A DNA stretch of 15,833 bases from DATGSF01 sp035302865 (GTDB lineage Bacteria > Bacteroidota > Bacteroidia > Chitinophagales > Chitinophagaceae). Below, piece after piece: positions 13,841 to 15,833 of the stretch. The notes below the pieces were generated by a model. That model saw only the letters and a list, made by a program, of their open reading frames with translations. It was not told where the DNA came from and did not search any database. Made by a program: the position numbers and the translations under genes. The DNA lies in contig DATGSF010000253.1 of the NCBI GenBank assembly GCA_035302865.1, forward strand, positions 1-15,833, given 5' to 3'. The number at the start of each line of letters is the position of its first letter. Positions within the stretch are counted from its first letter, which is position 1.

Positions 13841-15271
13841 TTAAAAGGAAGCATTTCCTGGCGTTCTAGGAAATGGAATTACATCTCTAATATTTGTCAT
13901 TCCTGTTACAAACAAAACCATTCTTTCAAAACCCAGTCCAAACCCAGCATGTGGAGCAGTTCCAAATTTTCTTATATCTAAATACCATTCCATTTTTTCC
14001 CTTGGGATTTGCATTTCTTCCATTCTTTTTATTAAATAATCCAAGCGCTCCTCTCTTTGCGATCCACCAACTATTTCTCCAATTCCTGGTGCTAAGATAT
14101 CCATAGCTGCAACTGTTTTATTATCTTCATTCATGCGCATATAAAATGCTTTAATATCTTTTGGATAATCTGTTACTATAACAGGCTTTTTAAAATGTTG
14201 TTCCACTAAATAACGCTCATGCTCACTTTGCAAATCAATTCCCCAAGCCACATCATATTGGAATTTTTTCTTTTTATGTGGTTGCGAATTTAATAAAATG
14301 TCTATAGCTTCTGTATATGTTATTCTTTGGAAGTCGTTATTTACCACAAATTCTAATTTCTCGATAAGCCCCATTTCCTGTCTCTGATTTTGTGGTTTTT
14401 GTTTTTCTTCAAATTTCAATCTCTGATCTAACACCTCCAAATCCTCTTTACAATTATCAAGAACATGGTTTATTATATATTTTATAAACTCTTCTGCTAG
14501 TTCAATATTATCATTTAAATCATTAAAAGCGACTTCTGGTTCAATCATCCAAAACTCTGCTAAATGTCTTGTGGTATTAGAATTCTCTGCTCTAAATGTT
14601 GGTCCAAAAGTATAAACTTGACCTAATGCCATAGCTCCCAACTCTGCTTCTAATTGACCACTTACAGTCAAATGTGTTGCTGTTTCAAAAAAATCTTTTT
14701 TATAATCTACCTTTCCATCTTCTGTTTTAGGAATATTATCCAAAGGTAATGCAGAAACGTGAAACATTTCTCCAGCCCCCTCTGCATCAGAAGTTGTTAT
14801 AATAGGAGTATGTAAATACACAAATTCTTTTTTATGAAAAAACTCATGCACTGCAAAAGCTAAATGGTGACGAATTCTAAATATTGCGCCAAATGCGTTC
14901 GTTCTAAAACGTAAATGTGCATGTTCTCTTAAGTATTCTAAAGAGGGTCTATTTTTTAATTGTAAAGGATAATCATCTGGTGAACAAGCCCCCAATAATT
15001 CTAATTTCTCAGCAACTAATTCTACCCTTTGTCCTTTTCCTTGAGATAATATTACCTTACCCGTTACTGCAAATGAAGCACCGGCATGAATTTCATTGAA
15101 TACTTCTTTTTCAATTTTATTTTTATCTACAACAACCTGTAAATTTGTATTTGTAGAGCCATCGTTTAAAGCTAAAAATTGATCATTTCTAAATGAACGC
15201 ACCCAGCCTTTAATAGTAATTTCATAATCTACGGCTTCATCCAATAATATATCCTTAATTCTTTTTCGCAT
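13841..15271 (-). CDS. asnS: Asparaginyl-tRNA synthetase
   Basis: The 476-residue protein has an N-terminal OB-fold anticodon-binding domain (about 1-115, with I-K-G-W-V-R-S-F-R and L-N-D-G-S) and a class II catalytic domain. Motif 2 is seen as F-G-P-T-F-R-A-E followed by R-H-L-A-E-F-W-M-I-E-P-E, and motif 3 as G-F-G-L-G-F-E-R-M near the end, with the closing R-D-V-I-P-F-P-R-T-P-G. The A-E-F-W-M-I-E-P-E form and length are those of AsnRS rather than bacterial AspRS, which is over 550 residues. It charges tRNA-Asn directly. It is a single-gene unit with its own terminator and a likely promoter 28 bases upstream. Confidence 0.96.
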   Translation of the reverse strand: MRKRIKDILLDEAVDYEITIKGWVRSFRNDQFLALNDGSTNTNLQVVVDKNKIEKEVFNEIHAGASFAVTGKVILSQGKGQRVELVAEKLELLGACSPDDYPLQLKNRPSLEYLREHAHLRFRTNAFGAIFRIRHHLAFAVHEFFHKKEFVYLHTPIITTSDAEGAGEMFHVSALPLDNIPKTEDGKVDYKKDFFETATHLTVSGQLEAELGAMALGQVYTFGPTFRAENSNTTRHLAEFWMIEPEVAFNDLNDNIELAEEFIKYIINHVLDNCKEDLEVLDQRLKFEEKQKPQNQRQEMGLIEKLEFVVNNDFQRITYTEAIDILLNSQPHKKKKFQYDVAWGIDLQSEHERYLVEQHFKKPVIVTDYPKDIKAFYMRMNEDNKTVAAMDILAPGIGEIVGGSQREERLDYLIKRMEEMQIPREKMEWYLDIRKFGTAPHAGFGLGFERMVLFVTGMTNIRDVIPFPRTPGNASF

Positions 15272-15298
15272 AATATTTAAAATGCTTTATTTTTTTCA

Positions 15299-15306
15299 CA
15301 AATTTA
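15299..15306 (-). promoter_or_regulatory. Putative -7 box (TAAATTTG) for asnS
   Basis: On the minus strand TAAATTTG matches TAnnTTTG and ends 27 bases before the asnS ATG. No TTG stands at the ideal spacing. The same octamer precedes accA. Confidence 0.4.
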
Positions 15307-15429
15307 TACTTTTTCTATGGGATAAGCATAATAAACCTCAAATTTTCAATATAATCTTCTTTCCAAAAATCTATTTCCTTATAATCATTACATTAACTAT
15401 AAAATTTAACTTACTATAAATCCTATCTC

Positions 15430-15456
15430 AAATTATTTCCATACTAAGAATAATTT
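15430..15456 (-). terminator. Weak hairpin at the end of the CCA-adding enzyme gene
   Basis: AAATTATT 15430-15437 and AATAATTT 15449-15456 form an 8-bp AT-only stem that reaches into the stop codon. No T-run follows on the minus strand, so termination here is uncertain. Confidence 0.2.
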
Positions 15457-15833
15457 CAAACTGGTTGCAAACCTAAGGATGCTGCATATTCTAACATAAA
15501 TGCAAAAGCATCCTCATAATTATTTTTTATTGCACCGTCTAGAATAGCTTCTCTAATTTGCTTTTTTATCATACCTACTTCTCTTGAAGGTTTTAATCCA
15601 AAAGTTTCCATAATAAGATCACCTGATATTGGTGGTTCCCAATTTCTAATTTTATCTTTTTCTTCCACTTCTTTAATTCTTCTTTCTACCTCTTCAAAAT
15701 TTGCAATATATTTTTTAACCTTATATTTATTTTTCGAAGTTATATCCGCTTTACATAATATCATTAAATCTTCTAAATCATCTCCAGCATCAAACAATAA
15801 TCTTCTTAAAGCAGCATCGATAATATCATCATT
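15456..15833 (-). CDS. cca: CCA-adding enzyme / HD-domain tRNA nucleotidyltransferase, C-terminal part (partial)
   Basis: The frame is open to the right edge of the window and ends at TGA 15458-15456, giving 125 residues. It begins N-D-D-I-I-D-A-A-L-R-R-L, continues L-F-D-A-G-D-D-L-E-D-L-M-I-L-C-K-A-D-I-T, and later has R-N-W-E-P-P-I-S-G-D and G-L-K-P-S-R-E-V-G. This is the region after the HD domain in Bacteroidota CCA tRNA nucleotidyltransferases (PcnB family), where A-D-x-T-S and P-P-I-x-G are conserved. The enzyme adds CCA to tRNA 3' ends, and neither tRNA gene in this window encodes CCA. The catalytic head is outside the window. TTG at 15797 is an internal Leu codon, not a start. Confidence 0.85.
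   Translation of the reverse strand, partial: NDDIIDAALRRLLFDAGDDLEDLMILCKADITSKNKYKVKKYIANFEEVERRIKEVEEKDKIRNWEPPISGDLIMETFGLKPSREVGMIKKQIREAILDGAIKNNYEDAFAFMLEYAASLGLQPV

Noticed and set aside
15795..15797. TTG as a start codon for a 113-residue protein
   Set aside because: The frame stays open to the window edge and the upstream codons continue the conserved CCA-adding enzyme sequence, so it is an internal Leu.
1..15833. CRISPR arrays, insertion sequences, prophage or defence genes
   Set aside because: No spaced direct repeats, transposase, integrase, phage or defence-family motifs were seen on either strand.

Overview
The window reads as an ordinary chromosomal stretch of an AT-rich member of the Bacteroidota. 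Three things point there. The promoter-like boxes follow the TTG...TAnnTTTG pattern of the Bacteroidota primary sigma factor, seen best upstream of the two tRNA genes. Shine-Dalgarno sequences are lacking. The gene families are also typical: Bacteroidota-type CCA-adding enzyme, FtsE, NlpC/P60 lipoprotein, dodecin, phosphosulfolactate synthase, and an ETHE1-like MBL-rhodanese fusion. Order and genus cannot be told from the sequence.

Layout. 1-199: tail of a GT4 glycosyltransferase. 214-2403 (minus): a compact three-gene unit of phosphosulfolactate synthase, TatD-type hydrolase and TcdA. 2526-6714 (plus): an M16 peptidase homologue lacking its zinc motif, then accA (fatty-acid synthesis), dapA (lysine/peptidoglycan precursor) and paaA, an epoxidase subunit without its partners. 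paaA has its own promoter-like sequence and a strong terminator. 6760-7458: about 700 bp without a recognised gene, holding a 91-bp interrupted palindrome, a second stem-loop patch and weak minus-strand open frames. 7459-7662 (plus): dodecin. 7684-7719: a near-perfect hairpin terminating dodecin and the opposing tRNA unit. 7723-7904 (minus): tRNA-Leu(TAA) and tRNA-Gly(GCC). 7995-8651 (minus): an NlpC/P60 lipoprotein. 8770-10639 (plus): two overlapping glycosyltransferase genes (GT4, GT2). 10629-13687 (minus): ftsE, an unrecognised lipoprotein and a degenerate MBL-rhodanese protein. 13841-15271 (minus): asnS. 15456-15833 (minus): C-terminal part of the CCA-adding enzyme.

Most genes are housekeeping or envelope functions: tRNA modification, charging and maturation (TcdA, AsnRS, CCA enzyme, two tRNAs), cell wall (DapA, NlpC, FtsE), lipid (AccA) and surface glycan synthesis. 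I see no CRISPR array, prophage, insertion sequence, toxin-antitoxin pair or defence island. The most unusual items are the MBL-rhodanese protein that has lost essentially all expected catalytic residues in an intact frame, the orphan paaA, the solitary catalytically degenerate M16 protein, and the structured intergenic region 6760-7458.
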